DNA of 64,000 nt, from positions 34,972-98,971 of the forward strand of contig JADIMK010000068.1 in the NCBI GenBank assembly GCA_017694785.1, written 5' to 3'. The translations under genes and the position numbers were made by a program. The notes under the pieces were generated by a model, which worked only from the letters and a program-made list of their open reading frames with translations, ran no database searches and was not told where the DNA came from. Source of the stretch: Candidatus Cryptobacteroides intestinigallinarum. GTDB lineage: Bacteria > Bacteroidota > Bacteroidia > Bacteroidales > UBA932. Numbering within the stretch: the first letter of the stretch is position 1; each line of letters opens with the position of its first letter. Of the stretch, positions 10,108-20,209 are shown in pieces.

Positions 10108-11422
10108 CAGAATATTCTTTTTGTGCCTCAGCTTCATATGCGGAGTTGTGTCCTATGGACAGACCAATGGTGCGTATGGTTCATTTTCACCATATTCGAT
10201 ATATGGTATCGGTAATCTTCAGAAAGAGGGCACTGCGTATAACAGGAGCATGGGTGGCGTCGGTATAGCCAACCGCAGCAAACGGTTCATAAACATAATG
10301 AATCCGGCATCCATAACTGCGAGGGATTCGCTTTCGTTCATGGCTGATTTCGGCCTTTCCGAGACCAATACGGTATACAGGCAGAATCTGGGAGGGTCAA
10401 TGCTGACATCCGGCAACAATACTTTCAATATCCACGACTTCATAATAAGCTTCCCGATATACAGGTCATCAGCCTTCATGGTCGGGATTACTCCGTTCAG
10501 TGATGTCGGCTACCGGTATTCATCGACTGTGACGGACCAGGACATAATAGGCAATACCGGTAACATTTCCCGCAGCAATTATGGCGAAGGAAGCATATAT
10601 CAGGTATTTGCAGCTGGTGCGGTGACATTCTGGAGAAGACTTTCCATAGGAGCAGAAGCCATATACTACTTCGGCTCGATAGACAAGGTGTACAACATGA
10701 ATTTCACAGATGATTCCTACAGGTCTGTGAACAACGGATACAACCTTTTGCTCAGAGGTATTACGGGAAAGTTCGGAATACAGTACGAGCAGCCTCTCGG
10801 AAACAGTATTTCCCTTACTGTGGGAGCTACCTACAGGCTCAGGACCAATGTAAAGGGACGTCTGACCGATTACAGCTATGCAAATACATCTGAGACAACT
10901 GATACACTCAAGAACAATGTCAACCTCCTTGATCCTGCTGATGGTATAAGATTTGGAGATGAACTCGGTGTGGGAATATCGCTCAAGGGTGGAGACAAAT
11001 GGAGCGCCGAAGTGAACTATCTGATGTCAGACTGGAGAAAATCAGGAATGTCCGGTATGGATGGCTTCTCTGCGAACGGTACATCTGTATTCACTTCAAC
11101 TGTCTCTCATTCAATAAGGGGCGGATTTGAAATAGTCCCGAACAGAAATGACATCAGGTACTATCTGAAACGTTGTGCCTACCGGGCAGGAGTGTATTAT
11201 GACACTTCATATTATCTGTTTGACGGAAATATGGTCAACTCTCTTGGCATTACACTTGGAGTGACACTTCCTGTATTCAGGTGGTATAACGGCATTACTC
11301 TCGGAGTCGATTTCGGCCAGAGGGGAAGCCTGAGGAACAACATGGTCAGGGAAAGATATGTTTCATTTGCCATAGGTTTCAACATACACGACCTCTGGTT
11401 CCAGAAACCACGATATAATTAA
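10091..11422 (+). CDS. Outer-membrane beta-barrel protein, uncharacterised
   Basis: Signal peptide, SFSPYSIYGIGNLQKEGTAYNRSMGGVGIA, alternating beta-strand pattern; overlaps coaX by 17 nt. Confidence 0.75.
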   Translation: MSKIYSRIFFLCLSFICGVVSYGQTNGAYGSFSPYSIYGIGNLQKEGTAYNRSMGGVGIANRSKRFINIMNPASITARDSLSFMADFGLSETNTVYRQNLGGSMLTSGNNTFNIHDFIISFPIYRSSAFMVGITPFSDVGYRYSSTVTDQDIIGNTGNISRSNYGEGSIYQVFAAGAVTFWRRLSIGAEAIYYFGSIDKVYNMNFTDDSYRSVNNGYNLLLRGITGKFGIQYEQPLGNSISLTVGATYRLRTNVKGRLTDYSYANTSETTDTLKNNVNLLDPADGIRFGDELGVGISLKGGDKWSAEVNYLMSDWRKSGMSGMDGFSANGTSVFTSTVSHSIRGGFEIVPNRNDIRYYLKRCAYRAGVYYDTSYYLFDGNMVNSLGITLGVTLPVFRWYNGITLGVDFGQRGSLRNNMVRERYVSFAIGFNIHDLWFQKPRYN

Positions 11423-11441
11423 TTGAATTAAAACTATAATT

Positions 11442-12764
11442 ATGAAGAAATTACTTTTTACTTTGGCAGCTTTGCTGATTGCCGGCAGCTTTTCAATGTC
11501 AGCTCAGGGAAAGTATGGCCCTGACAGTGCTGAATGTATCAAATACCTTTCCTATTACAAGGAGTATTTCAAACAGAAAAGCTATGATTCAGCTCTGCCT
11601 AACTGGAGGAAGGCATATACTCTCTGTCCTCCTACAGCCAGCCAGACTATGCTCATCGACGGTACTACTCTAATGAGATATCTCATAGGAAAGAATGCCC
11701 AGAATACTGTATACAGGAATGCCCTTATCGATACTCTTCTCAGCATACATGATACACGTGCACAGTACTATTCAAAATATGCTGTGACTGCCATGAACAA
11801 CAAGGGTACAGATATCATCAATTACCTGAAAGACAATCCTAAGGAGCAGTATGAAGGTTTCAAGGAAGTCATAGCTGCAAACGAGGAGCAGACAAAGCCG
11901 AATATCCTTCTTTTCATGATCAATACCGCAGTATCACTCTATCAGGACGGTCTCCTGGACGGTGATGCAGTGCTCAACGACTATGAGGAAGTGCTTGCCC
12001 TCATGTCAAAGATGAAGCCGTCAAATGATATTGAGAAACAGCAGAATGAAAAGGTAAAGAAAGATATCGAGAGCCTGTTCATTTCCAGCAAGATAGCTGA
12101 CTGCGACAAGCTTATCTCACTCTTTACCCCTAGATTCGAGGCTAATCCGGATGACCTTGAGACTGTAAGCAGCATCGTCATGATGATGGGATCGACTGAA
12201 GGATGTACTGACAATGACCTCTTCCTCAAGGCAGCAACCAAGATGCATCAGCTCAATCCTTCATATACTACAGCATACTTCCTGTACAAGCTTTATAACT
12301 CAAAGGGAGACATTGATTCAGCAATCAAGTATATGGAAGAAGCCATAGCATCTCCTGAGTCAGACAATCTTACTGATGCAGAATACTATTATGAGCTTGC
12401 TACAGCATGCTTCAAGGCAGGAAACAATGCCAAGGCCTTCAAGTCTGCCCTTGATGCCATTGATCTTGATCCTTCATTTGCCGGTAAATCCTATATGCTC
12501 ATCGGAACAATCTGGGGCTCTCAGGTATGTCCTGGCAACGAGATCGACAAGAGGGCACCATATTGGGTAGCAGTGGATTACCTTATAAAGGCACGCAATG
12601 CTGATCCTTCGCTCGCAGAAGAGGCAAACAAGCTCATTGCACAGTACAGTTCATTTTTCCCTCAGACTGCTGAAGCATTCATGTACAACATCACAGACGG
12701 TGATTCGTATACTGTTTCCTGCGGTGGCATGAGAGCTCTTACAACAGTGAGGACACAGGAATAG
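11442..12764 (+). CDS. Secreted tetratricopeptide-repeat protein
   Basis: Signal peptide MKKLLFTLAALLIAGSFSMSAQ; TPR-like helical repeats (AEYYYELATACFKAGNNAKAFKSALDAIDLDPSFAGKSYMLIGTI). Confidence 0.75.
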   Translation: MKKLLFTLAALLIAGSFSMSAQGKYGPDSAECIKYLSYYKEYFKQKSYDSALPNWRKAYTLCPPTASQTMLIDGTTLMRYLIGKNAQNTVYRNALIDTLLSIHDTRAQYYSKYAVTAMNNKGTDIINYLKDNPKEQYEGFKEVIAANEEQTKPNILLFMINTAVSLYQDGLLDGDAVLNDYEEVLALMSKMKPSNDIEKQQNEKVKKDIESLFISSKIADCDKLISLFTPRFEANPDDLETVSSIVMMMGSTEGCTDNDLFLKAATKMHQLNPSYTTAYFLYKLYNSKGDIDSAIKYMEEAIASPESDNLTDAEYYYELATACFKAGNNAKAFKSALDAIDLDPSFAGKSYMLIGTIWGSQVCPGNEIDKRAPYWVAVDYLIKARNADPSLAEEANKLIAQYSSFFPQTAEAFMYNITDGDSYTVSCGGMRALTTVRTQE

Positions 12765-12767
12765 GTT

Positions 12768-13397
12768 TTGACTAGAATATCACATATTGCAACAACGGCA
12801 GCAACCGCATTTGCGGTTGCTTTCGTTGTATATTCATGCAAGAGCAATCTGGGTGTAGCGGATTCGATAGATATTGATGAAACACCTGTCCAGACTGTGG
12901 ATGACATGTTTGTCGTCCAGTCTGAAAACGGTATCCTCCAGATGAGGATGGAAGCTAAGCTTATGGAAAGGTACGACAGGGATACCATGTCTTATGAGCT
13001 GTTTCCGGAAGGTTTTGCGGTGTACGGATACAATGAGGAGGGACTACTGGAGACGGAAATCACTTCTGACAATGCCAAGCACGAGAAATTTGAGGATGAC
13101 GACAGGGAGACATGGCAGGCATTCGGCAATGTCGTGGTGAAGAACATCATAAAGAAGGAAGTGATGGAGACGGATACCCTTTACTGGGACAGGAAGAACG
13201 GCAAGATATATACAGACTGCTATGTCAGGATGTATTCACCGGACGGCCTTATCCAGGGGTATGGAATGGAATCAGATGAAAGGGCAAGGAACACGGTAAT
13301 ACTTAAAGTGTTTGACAATTTTGCCGTTGTCGTGCAGGATTCGACGGAAACCGACGTTGATACTGTGAATTTTATAGGTCCCATACTAAAAAAATAG
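12768..13397 (+). CDS. lptC: LPS export ABC transporter periplasmic protein LptC (TTG start)
   Basis: SENGILQMRMEAKLMERYD, ETEITSDNAKHEKFEDDDRETWQAFGNVVVKN typical of LptC; upstream of a PpiD-like gene. Confidence 0.82.
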   Translation: MTRISHIATTAATAFAVAFVVYSCKSNLGVADSIDIDETPVQTVDDMFVVQSENGILQMRMEAKLMERYDRDTMSYELFPEGFAVYGYNEEGLLETEITSDNAKHEKFEDDDRETWQAFGNVVVKNIIKKEVMETDTLYWDRKNGKIYTDCYVRMYSPDGLIQGYGMESDERARNTVILKVFDNFAVVVQDSTETDVDTVNFIGPILKK

Positions 13398-13472
13398 TGA
13401 GTATTTGCCGGAAAATTATTATCTTCGCAGCCCATATTGAATCAGTAAAAAACAATAAATCAGATAAAGAAG

Positions 13473-15569
13473 ATGGCGGTTCTTGAAAAAATACGCGTGA
13501 AGCTCGGTGTGTTCATCACCGTGGTCATTGCAATTGCGTTGCTGTCGTTTATAATCGATCCTACGACCCTCGAGGCCGTATCAAATTCAATGTCATCAAA
13601 ATATGATGTCGGAAGCATAAACGGCAAGAATATTTCGTACCAGGATTTTGAGAAAGACATTGAGTATTTCACGAATCTCAATGAGATGATGACTGGCTCC
13701 TCAGTTCATTCAGAGCAGCAGATAGAGTCCATCAGGAATGCAGCATGGCAGTCTCTGATCGACAAGTATCTCTTCGTAAGGAATGCGAAGGATGCAGGTC
13801 TTGCTGTCGGTGATGCTGAAATGCTGGCCCTGACTACAGGTGACATGGTGTCTCCTCTCATTTCCCAGGATCCGGCTTTCTTTGATGAAAGCGGCAGCTT
13901 CTCCAAGGATAAGTTCGTACAGCTGGTGCAGCAGAGGCACAATGATGCTTCAGGAAGCATAAGCATGTACATAGAATATCTCCAGAACAGCATCTACAAC
14001 CAGCAGTTCTATGCCAAGTATGGTTCTCTCTTCACTCAGAGCAATTTCGTGAATCCTCTGATGCTTTCAAGGCAGATAGATGAGAACAACAATACGACAG
14101 ATGTCGAGTTTGTCATGGTGCCTTACGGTTTCCAGACTGATTCAACCATCGTAGTATCTGACAGTGAGATCAGGTCATATTACAAGGCTCACAAGGACAT
14201 GTACCGCCAGAATGCCAGCCGTGACATCGAGTATGTTGTCTTTGAGGTTGTTCCTTCTGAGGACGATATCAATGCTGCAAACGAGGAGGTTCTCAAGGTA
14301 TATGATGAATTTGCAGCTACTGGCAAGGACGACATGAAGGGATTCCTTCTCAGAAATTCCGACAGGCCTTATTCAGAATACTATTACAGACCAGGTGAAC
14401 TTACTTCATTGTCAAAGGAAGTGAACGACTTCGTATTCAATGAAGGTGAAGGTACCTCGAAGATATTCAGGAAAGACAATGTTTTCTATGTTGCTAAGGT
14501 CCTTGACACAAGGATGGTCCCTGACTCAGTGTTTGTAAGACATATACTTCTCCAGGGTGAGCAGGAAGCTCTTGCCGACAGCCTTGTGACTGTACTCAAC
14601 AGCGGACAGGAATCATTTGCAAACGTTGCTGCAATGTATTCAGCTGACCAGAATCCGAATGTTGCTGAAAGGGGAGACATCGGCTGGATGACCCAGACTT
14701 ATATGATCCCTGGCATGGAGTCAGTGATGACTGCACCTGTAGGTAAGATCTTCACGATAGACACTCAGTATGGAAAGCATATAGTTGAAGTTACACGCAG
14801 GACTGAACCGCTTCTTAAGAAGCAGGTAGCCATACTTGAAAAGACAGCCCTTGCAAGCAAGGAGACATTCAATACATACTATTCACAGGCAAATGACCTT
14901 GCAGTCAAGTCAAACGGAAAATATGAGGATTATCTGAAAGCTGTCCAGGAAGGTGGTCTTTATTCACATCCTGTAAACAGAATGGCTGAAGGAACTGACC
15001 GTTTCGGTGCAATTGACGGTGCTAGGGAAGTTTCAAGATGGGCCTTTGATGCCAAGAAAGGCAAGGTTTCAGAAATCATAACCGTCAACAACAACTACTT
15101 CTTCATTGTAGCTTTGAAGGGTATCCACAAGGAAGGTTATGCTACTGTAGAAGAGGTTGCACCTTCAATCAGGAATATCCTCTACAGGGAGAAGCTCGGA
15201 GAGAAGAAGGCGGCTGAAATAGCTGAAAAGATCAAAGGTCTTGACAATATGCAGTCTATAGCTGATACACTCGGTACTACAGTAAGCACAAAGGACAATA
15301 TAACCTTCGCTTCACTTACTTCACAGGGACTTGATCCTAAGTTCATCGGAGCAGTCTCTGTTGCAGAAGTCGACAAGATCTGCGGTCCTCTTGCAGGCAA
15401 TATAGGTGTCTATGTATATAAGGTTACTGCACACGATACAGGCTCCTTCTATACAGAAGATGATGCAAAGACAAGAGACAGCCAGATGTCTCAGTACAGT
15501 CTCCAGATGCTTGTTCCTGTCATGATGCAGGATGCTGATGTGAAAGACAACAGAGTACGTTTCTATTAG
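13473..15569 (+). CDS. PpiD/SurA-like peptidylprolyl isomerase, membrane anchored
   Basis: MAVLEKIRVKLGVFITVVIAIALLSFIIDP N-terminus; parvulin domain VFVRHILLQGEQEALADSLVTVLNSGQESFANVAAMYSADQ. Confidence 0.9.
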   Translation: MAVLEKIRVKLGVFITVVIAIALLSFIIDPTTLEAVSNSMSSKYDVGSINGKNISYQDFEKDIEYFTNLNEMMTGSSVHSEQQIESIRNAAWQSLIDKYLFVRNAKDAGLAVGDAEMLALTTGDMVSPLISQDPAFFDESGSFSKDKFVQLVQQRHNDASGSISMYIEYLQNSIYNQQFYAKYGSLFTQSNFVNPLMLSRQIDENNNTTDVEFVMVPYGFQTDSTIVVSDSEIRSYYKAHKDMYRQNASRDIEYVVFEVVPSEDDINAANEEVLKVYDEFAATGKDDMKGFLLRNSDRPYSEYYYRPGELTSLSKEVNDFVFNEGEGTSKIFRKDNVFYVAKVLDTRMVPDSVFVRHILLQGEQEALADSLVTVLNSGQESFANVAAMYSADQNPNVAERGDIGWMTQTYMIPGMESVMTAPVGKIFTIDTQYGKHIVEVTRRTEPLLKKQVAILEKTALASKETFNTYYSQANDLAVKSNGKYEDYLKAVQEGGLYSHPVNRMAEGTDRFGAIDGAREVSRWAFDAKKGKVSEIITVNNNYFFIVALKGIHKEGYATVEEVAPSIRNILYREKLGEKKAAEIAEKIKGLDNMQSIADTLGTTVSTKDNITFASLTSQGLDPKFIGAVSVAEVDKICGPLAGNIGVYVYKVTAHDTGSFYTEDDAKTRDSQMSQYSLQMLVPVMMQDADVKDNRVRFY

Positions 15570-15597
15570 CATAAATCCATCTTTTACAGATATTTCA

Positions 15598-15636
15598 AGC
15601 AAGGCTTCCCGGGTCTCCGGGAGGCCTTGTTTTTTA
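15598..15636 (+). terminator. Rho-independent terminator after the PpiD-like gene
   Basis: AAGGCTTCCCGG gtct CCGGGAGGCCTT followed by GTTTTTTATT. Confidence 0.85.
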
Positions 15637-15669
15637 TTGTGATGTCGCCGGCAAGATAGCTGTACCATG

Positions 15670-15706
15670 ATATGAAAAAGCCGGCCCGGGATTCGGGTCG
15701 GCCTGT
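15670..15706 (-). terminator. Terminator downstream of ychF (minus strand)
   Basis: Inverted repeat GCCGGCCCG ggatt CGGGTCGGC with GAAAAA on its left. Confidence 0.65.
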
Positions 15707-15742
15707 CGATATCAATGGGGAATCTGCCTTTGGATCCTGTCA

Positions 15743-16846
15743 TCAGACATTGAAGAGGAAGTGCATGATGTCACCGTCCTGGACAACATAGTCCTTTCCC
15801 TCGATATAAAGCTTTCCTGCGGCCCTGCAGGCAGCTTCAGACTTCATCTCGACAAAGTCATCATACTTTATGACTTCTGCCCGTATAAAGCCTTTTTCGA
15901 AGTCTGTGTGGATTACTCCGGCAGCTTTCGGAGCCTTGTCTCCTTTGTTGATGGTCCATGCACGGCATTCATCTGCACCGGCTGTGAAGAACGTCTGCAG
16001 ATTGAGGAGGGAATAGGCTTTCTGTATGAGCCTTACGACACCTGACTCTTCCAGCCCCATCTCCTCAAGGAACATCTGGCGCTCTTCATAAGTCTCAAGC
16101 TCGGCAATGTCAGACTCGATCTTCGCTGCTATGACAAGTATCTCGGCATTCTCATCCTTTACTGCCTCACGTACTCTATCTACATAGGTATTTCCATGGG
16201 CTGCAGACGCTTCGTCAACATTGCAGACATACATCACCGGCTTGTTGGTGATGAGGAACAGATCCTTTGCAAGAAGCTGTTCTTCAGGTGTCTCCAGCTG
16301 GACTGTGCGGCATGATTTTCCTTCAAGCAAAGCTTCCTTGTAGCGGAGAAGGAGTTCGCAAAGTTTCTTCGCGTTCTTGTCTCCTCCGGCCTGAGCCTGT
16401 TTCTGTACTTTTGCAAGCCTGTTTTCAACAGTCTCAAGGTCCTTCAGCTGTAGTTCCATATCTATGACTTCCTTGTCTCTGACAGGATCTACGCTTCCGT
16501 CCACATGCACAATATTAGGATCATCGAAGCATCTCAGCACGTGGAGTATGGCATCTGTTTCACGTATGTTTGCAAGAAACTGGTTGCCGAGTCCTTCTCC
16601 TTTGCTGGCACCTTTGACGAGACCTGCGATATCTACTATCTCAACTGTAGCCGGTACGACTCTCTTCGGATTGCAGAGCTTCTCCAGTACTTCAAGACGT
16701 TTGTCCGGTACGATCGTGGATCCGATGTTAGGTTCTATTGTACAGAAAGGGAAATTGGCGCTCTGTGCCTTCCCTGAGCTGATGCAGTTGAAAAGAGTGG
16801 ATTTTCCCACATTGGGCAGTCCCACTATTCCACATTTCAGTGACAT
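15743..16846 (-). CDS. ychF: Redox-regulated ATPase YchF (Obg family)
   Basis: MSLKCGIVGLPNVGKSTLFNCIS, NFPFCTIEPNIG, FFTAGADECRAWTINKGDKAPKAAGVIHTDFEKGFIRAEV. Confidence 0.97.
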   Translation of the reverse strand: MSLKCGIVGLPNVGKSTLFNCISSGKAQSANFPFCTIEPNIGSTIVPDKRLEVLEKLCNPKRVVPATVEIVDIAGLVKGASKGEGLGNQFLANIRETDAILHVLRCFDDPNIVHVDGSVDPVRDKEVIDMELQLKDLETVENRLAKVQKQAQAGGDKNAKKLCELLLRYKEALLEGKSCRTVQLETPEEQLLAKDLFLITNKPVMYVCNVDEASAAHGNTYVDRVREAVKDENAEILVIAAKIESDIAELETYEERQMFLEEMGLEESGVVRLIQKAYSLLNLQTFFTAGADECRAWTINKGDKAPKAAGVIHTDFEKGFIRAEVIKYDDFVEMKSEAACRAAGKLYIEGKDYVVQDGDIMHFLFNV

Positions 16847-17013
16847 GTGATATTGATTTTAAAAATTTCTACAAGAGCGGCAAAGTTACTAATTATTCGC
16901 CCATTTCGCCACATTTTTCTTTTTTTGGCGACTATTTCTGATCTGCATTGCCAGATTTGTATGTTCATAGTCAAGACAGTAGTCCGGTCCGGACAATAAC
17001 AGAGGAATTCAAT

Positions 17014-18114
17014 ATGGTGAGATTTCCGGTCCATATTTCATGCAGATCTGCAGTAATGTTGTCTCTTTGTGCTGCAGTGTGTATTTTAGTATCATTCCAT
17101 GGATGTTACGGATATGCAAGGAATGGCTATCTGCAGCATTCATCCTATCAGGATTCCACACATCATGTGCTTGTGATGTTCTGGAATCTGGAGAATTTTT
17201 TTGACTGGAGGGACGGAGGATACAGCGCTTCAGACAATGAGTTTTCTTCCTATGGGCAGAGGCATTGGACAAAGGGACGTTTCTATGCCAAGTGCGATGC
17301 GGTTGCGAAATCACTCATGTGGACAGAAGGGGAGTACGGCAGGATACCTGATGTGATAGGAGTGGCTGAAGTGGAGAACCGTCTTGTGCTGGAGGCTCTG
17401 CTCGGAAGCACTTCATTGAGGAAATACGGCTATGCTATAGTCCATCACGACTCTCCTGATTCCAGAGGAATCGATGTTGCCCTGCTATATAGGAAAGATG
17501 TGTTCTCACTTGCAGGGGAGAGGCCGGTAAAGGTATCGGGAACCCCTGCATTCTCTACCCGAGACATACTGTATGTGTGTCTTGAACCTGCTGCAGGAGG
17601 CCGGCCTGTCCATTTCCTTGTAAACCATCATCCTTCAAAATATGGTGGAGAAGAGGTATCTGTACCGCGCAGAAGGGTTGCTGTGGAGACAATGCTGTCG
17701 GTTTGTGATTCTGTGTACAGGACTGGGCCGGGACCGCATGATATAATCTGCATGGGTGATTTCAATGATACTCCAGACAATCCTCTGCTGGATTTTGGAG
17801 ACGGTCATCCCGGAAGCGGAGACCTTGTGAATATGGCTGTGCATCTTTCAGAAAGAGGTGAGGGTACTATCCGCTATCAGGGCAGACGGGAGATGATAGA
17901 TATGTTCATAGTCAGCCCTGGCGTCGCATCCAGGTCCGAGATGGAGGTCTTGCACATTCCTTTTCTTACAGTGCCTGACAATGCTCATCCGGGAGACAAG
18001 CCTTTCCGTACGTATTCAGGTCCTGCATATATCGGGGGTGTAAGCGACCATTGTCCGATACTTTTGAAAATAAAGGTTGTTTTATCGGATGATATTGGTA
18101 TATTTGGAAGATGA
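17014..18114 (+). CDS. Endonuclease/exonuclease/phosphatase family protein, secreted
   Basis: FWNLENFFDWRDGG, IGVAEVENRLVLEALL, VNHHPSKYGGEE, MGDFNDTPDNPLL, SDHCPILLKI. Confidence 0.88.
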   Translation: MVRFPVHISCRSAVMLSLCAAVCILVSFHGCYGYARNGYLQHSSYQDSTHHVLVMFWNLENFFDWRDGGYSASDNEFSSYGQRHWTKGRFYAKCDAVAKSLMWTEGEYGRIPDVIGVAEVENRLVLEALLGSTSLRKYGYAIVHHDSPDSRGIDVALLYRKDVFSLAGERPVKVSGTPAFSTRDILYVCLEPAAGGRPVHFLVNHHPSKYGGEEVSVPRRRVAVETMLSVCDSVYRTGPGPHDIICMGDFNDTPDNPLLDFGDGHPGSGDLVNMAVHLSERGEGTIRYQGRREMIDMFIVSPGVASRSEMEVLHIPFLTVPDNAHPGDKPFRTYSGPAYIGGVSDHCPILLKIKVVLSDDIGIFGR

Positions 18115-18174
18115 ACTGCATGATTTGACACCTGTCAGACAAGATTTGACTGAACTATAAAACCTTATAATAAA

Positions 18175-19320
18175 ATGAAATCCAGGATATCTGAAAAATT
18201 CAGGACTCTTTTTGGCCACGACGGCGAATTCTTCGCGTCAGCAGGCAGAATAAATCTAATTGGTGAACATACTGACTATAACGGGGGCTTTGTATTCCCG
18301 GGAGCGATAGACAAGGGGATCATGGCTGAGATAGAACTCAACGGCACGTCAAAGGTGTGTGCTTACTCCCTTGACCTGGACGAATGTGTAGAGTTCGGGC
18401 TCGAAGAGGAGGATTTGCCTCAGCAGAGCTGGGCAAGATATGTGTTCGGAGTGTGCCGTGAGATCATCAAGAGAGGCGGCAGGATAGGCGGCTTCAACAC
18501 TGTCTTTGCGGGCGATGTTCCTCTCGGAGCCGGAATGTCGTCTTCCGCTGCCCTTGAAAGCACGTTTGCCTTTGCACTCAACTATCTCTTCAATCTCGGC
18601 ATAGACAAATTCGAGCTTGCGAGGATAGGTCAGTCGACAGAGCACAACTACTGCGGCGTCAACTGCGGAATAATGGACCAGTTCGCATCAATCTTCGGCA
18701 AGAAAGGCAATCTCATGAGGCTTGACTGCAAGACTATGGAATACAAGTATTATCCTTTTGATCCGAAAGGATATAAGCTTGTCCTGCTTGACTCAGTCGT
18801 AAAGCATGAGCTTGCTTCCTCAGCCTATAACAAACGTCGCCAGTCATGTGAGAATGCTGTGGCTGCGATAAAGAAGAACCATCCTGAGGTAGAATACCTG
18901 AGGGATGCCGACATGAAGGCTCTGCAGGAAGTCAAAGGAGTGATTTCCGATGAAGACTACATGAGGGCAGAATATGTGATAGAGGAGATCCAGAGGGTGC
19001 TTGATGTCTGTGATGCACTTGAGAAAGGTGATTATGAGACTGTCGGACAGAAGATGTACGAGACACACTATGGCATGAGCAAGCTTTATGAGGTAAGCTG
19101 CGAAGAGCTTGATTTCCTCAATGACGTGGCAAAGGAATGCGGTGTCACCGGCTCACGTGTCATGGGCGGAGGCTTCGGCGGATGTACCATCAACCTCGTG
19201 AAGGACGGTCTCTACGACCATTTCATCGCAGAAGCCGTGTCAAGGTTCAAGGAAAGGTTCGGTCATGAGCCTAAGGTCTACGATGTAGTGATAAGCGACG
19301 GAGCCAGGAAGCTTGAGTAA
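18175..19320 (+). CDS. galK: Galactokinase
   Basis: SAGRINLIGEHTDYNGGFVFPGAID, GDVPLGAGMSSSAALE, CGIMDQFASIFG, VMGGGFGGCTINLV. Confidence 0.96.
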   Translation: MKSRISEKFRTLFGHDGEFFASAGRINLIGEHTDYNGGFVFPGAIDKGIMAEIELNGTSKVCAYSLDLDECVEFGLEEEDLPQQSWARYVFGVCREIIKRGGRIGGFNTVFAGDVPLGAGMSSSAALESTFAFALNYLFNLGIDKFELARIGQSTEHNYCGVNCGIMDQFASIFGKKGNLMRLDCKTMEYKYYPFDPKGYKLVLLDSVVKHELASSAYNKRRQSCENAVAAIKKNHPEVEYLRDADMKALQEVKGVISDEDYMRAEYVIEEIQRVLDVCDALEKGDYETVGQKMYETHYGMSKLYEVSCEELDFLNDVAKECGVTGSRVMGGGFGGCTINLVKDGLYDHFIAEAVSRFKERFGHEPKVYDVVISDGARKLE

Positions 19321-19369
19321 TCTTCCCGGCATGATGCTTCAATAAGCCGTACGAACGGTCCTCAGGGAC

Positions 19370-20059
19370 CTATCCGATATGAGATGCAAGCCAGGTGGAG
19401 TCGATCTGTTCGAATCCTTCGCCTGGCTTTATCCGTGGATTGCGCTGCATGATTCCTTCGCAGTCTTCGTAGACATTGTATCCGATGCCTACGGCCTGCA
19501 TCTTGCCTTCGGAAGGGTACATGAATGTGATGGTCCTGTCTCCGTCCTGGCCATCCAAAGAAAGAAAATGGAACGTGGAAGAGGCTATTGCCGCAGCCTT
19601 TTCCTTGTCAGGAGTCTTTGACACGATCTCCATCCGGGTGACGTACTTGCATATCTCTATCACCGCGTCATCAAGTCCGGCATCGAATATGAGTACCTTT
19701 TCCATCAGAGAGCCAGTGTCCTTTACCTTCCTGAGCCTGTAGTCTCCTATGGCCTTTGCGTGGAGGGTAATGGAGTTCATCTGGGTCTCTGATATCTCTA
19801 TGCCGTCAGGCAGGAGCCAGATCATGACCTTTTCGGCAGGATCATGGTAAAGGGTATCGTATTTTGCAAGGTTGTTCTGTCCGCAGGACGGACATTTCCA
19901 CAGGAAGAGGGATCCGTCCTTTACCTTGTCCTTAAGCTCAGGATTCTCAGATACGTTTATGCTTCTGTAGACAGTTATTTCATTCTTGTTCCCGCATCTT
20001 GAGCATGCGGCTTCAGCTTTTCTTATTATAGACATATCATTTCTGGTTTCGGTTGCCAA
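19370..20059 (-). CDS. CpXC-domain (zinc-ribbon-like) protein
   Basis: CSRCGNKNEITVYRSINVSENPELKDKVKDGSLFLWKCPSCGQNN. Confidence 0.75.
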   Translation of the reverse strand: MATETRNDMSIIRKAEAACSRCGNKNEITVYRSINVSENPELKDKVKDGSLFLWKCPSCGQNNLAKYDTLYHDPAEKVMIWLLPDGIEISETQMNSITLHAKAIGDYRLRKVKDTGSLMEKVLIFDAGLDDAVIEICKYVTRMEIVSKTPDKEKAAAIASSTFHFLSLDGQDGDRTITFMYPSEGKMQAVGIGYNVYEDCEGIMQRNPRIKPGEGFEQIDSTWLASHIG

Positions 20060-20209
20060 ATATAGGAAACAGTTTTGGATTTATTGTGATTTTGCGTCCG
20101 GACAGGTCCTGAGGATTTGGAATAATTATAAATAGCGGCTATATTTGTCCGTTTCGCGTCCTCAGAAGCAGGATGTCAAGTGTACTTTAAACCCAAACAT
20201 ATCCTAAAA

